Shown here piece by piece: positions 38,359 through 38,934 of a stretch of 38,934 bases of DNA. The translations under genes were made by a program, and so were the position numbers. The DNA lies in NCBI GenBank assembly GCA_946415705.1, contig CAMKTN010000022.1, positions 1-38,934 of the forward strand. Direction: 5' to 3'. The stretch's first letter is position 1, and each line of letters starts with the position of its first letter. A model generated the notes under the pieces. It was not told the origin of the DNA. It saw only the letters and a list, made by a program, of their open reading frames with translations, and searched no databases. This stretch comes from an uncultured Prevotellaceae bacterium (lineage in GTDB: Bacteria; Bacteroidota; Bacteroidia; Bacteroidales; Bacteroidaceae).

Positions 38359-38421
38359 GTGTCTGCGCGCAGACACTATAGAGGGTAAGGCGAGGGACTA
38401 GTAGTGTCTGCGCGTGGACAC
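38359..38421 (+). promoter_or_regulatory. Leader with two 18-bp palindromes that can pair alternatively
   Basis: GTGTCTGCGCGCAGACAC (38359-38376) is a perfect palindrome; GTGTCTGCGCGTGGACAC (38404-38421) is a near copy that keeps pairing with G-T wobbles. The 3' arm of the first (38366-38376) is also complementary over 11 nt to the 5' arm of the second (38404-38414), so local and long-range hairpins exclude one another. It lies in the untranslated leader of the HU_rel gene. Confidence 0.6.
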
Positions 38422-38503
38422 CTATAATCCCCTTCTGAAAGGCGCCTCAGAGGACTCCGCCCCATCAGTCAACCTATTTATTCACCTTTAACAAGAAAAC
38501 ACT

Positions 38504-38934
38504 ATGATTGATTACGCAGTAGCCATGTTGAAGAACCCCTTCCACCCCGAAGAGCCGCAGAAGGCCTACGCCTTCCTCCAGAGCCGTGCCACCCTCACCA
38601 TTGAGGAGATCGCCGACCACATGACCGACCACAACAGCATCTACACCAAGGGCACCATCGTGGGCGTCATCACCGACATGTGCCACTGCATCAAGGAGGC
38701 CATCATCGAAGGCAATGCCGTCGTGCTCGGCGACCTCGGTCGCTTCACGCCCTCCATCACCAGCGAAGGCACCCTCTCCGGCCGTGATGCCGAAGGCAAC
38801 CCCCTGACGGCCATGGAGATGTTCACGGAGGACAACATCAAGCAGGTCAACGTGAACTACGAGCTCGGCGCCGGCCTCGACTTCAAGCGCGAGGACTTCG
38901 ACTTCGAGTACGTCACCAGCCGCAAGGCGCAGGC
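38504..38934 (+). CDS. HU_rel histone-like DNA-binding protein, 3' end outside window
   Basis: Open from ATG 38504 to the window end without a stop (143 codons visible). The sequence (MIDYAVAMLKNPFHPEEPQKAY..., TLTIEEIADHMTDHNSIYTKG, IIEGNAVVLGDLGRFTPSI, VNVNYELGAGLDFKRED) fits the HU_rel family of Bacteroidetes histone-like proteins: a helix-turn-helix dimerisation half and the long beta arm found in HU/IHF, with a family-specific N-terminal extension. It probably binds and bends DNA. The leader is about 180 nt and structured. It is associated with DUF4248 and the replication-like gene. Nearly complete for this family, whose members are about 150 residues. Confidence 0.85.
   Translation, partial: MIDYAVAMLKNPFHPEEPQKAYAFLQSRATLTIEEIADHMTDHNSIYTKGTIVGVITDMCHCIKEAIIEGNAVVLGDLGRFTPSITSEGTLSGRDAEGNPLTAMEMFTEDNIKQVNVNYELGAGLDFKREDFDFEYVTSRKAQ

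Noticed and set aside
1..38934. tRNA or rRNA genes
   Set aside because: No cloverleaf with TTCRANY-type T arm or rRNA conserved stretches was noticed by reading; a tRNAscan run would settle it.

Overview
The window reads as a chromosomal segment of a Bacteroidales bacterium, most likely Prevotellaceae-like. The evidence is a SusC/SusD pair, secreted proteins ending in short Prevotella-style type IX secretion (T9SS) sorting tails (YDLSGRR...GIYI..GKKVVVR), families largely confined to Bacteroidetes (DUF2851, DUF3109, DUF3244, DUF4105, DUF4248, the HU_rel histone-like family), and promoters of the Bacteroidetes type (TTTG, about 19-21 bp, TAnnTTTG). The genus assignment is inference. No rRNA, tRNA, CRISPR array, IS element or integrase was recognised.

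Layout. 1-167 is the tail of a PIN-domain gene. 527-4263 (minus strand) is a housekeeping cluster dapB-lepB-ung-DUF3109. 4379-6848 is DUF2851-dprA. 6871-7929 is HIT and greA (minus). 8119-11417 (minus) is NfeD-flotillin-thioredoxin-like lipoprotein. 11541-15224 is an SpmA/SpmB fusion, then sufC-ybeY-sufD without sufB. 15259-28730 is a long plus-strand run: SusC, SusD, a lipoprotein resembling a zinc metallopeptidase that has lost HExxH, a FISUMP lipoprotein, a DUF4105 (Lnb-like) membrane protein, a T9SS-tailed secreted protein, two TlpA-like thioredoxin proteins, a THUMP-like methyltransferase and a WbqC-like protein, ending at a clear intrinsic terminator. 28773-29240 is a peptidoglycan amidase (minus). 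29432-36246 is an AT-richer block: a TPR/transmembrane/coiled-coil regulator, DUF3244, an S74-like T9SS protein, a gingipain-like C25 peptidase and another T9SS-tailed protein. 36400-36580 holds a candidate structured RNA. 36662-38934 holds an unknown gene, a replication-protein-like C-terminal domain, DUF4248 and a histone-like HU_rel gene cut by the window end.

Most striking features. (1) Many gaps hold variable short tandem arrays whose unit sequence differs from locus to locus but whose period is nearly always 7 bp (sometimes 8). These arrays, and a second family of C/G-block palindromes, also sit in frame inside coding sequences and supply start codons or C-terminal tails. (2) There is a roughly 130-nt nested, rod-like inverted-repeat structure behind a near-consensus promoter at 36378-36409. 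(3) The histone-like gene has a leader with two 18-bp palindromes able to pair in mutually exclusive ways, and 20-bp-phased direct repeats upstream of its promoter. (4) The 29.8-36.2 kb block is compositionally foreign; its borders fall inside genes, and the right border coincides with a GC-rich sorting-tail module. All functional statements come from reading the sequence and from family knowledge; no searches were run.
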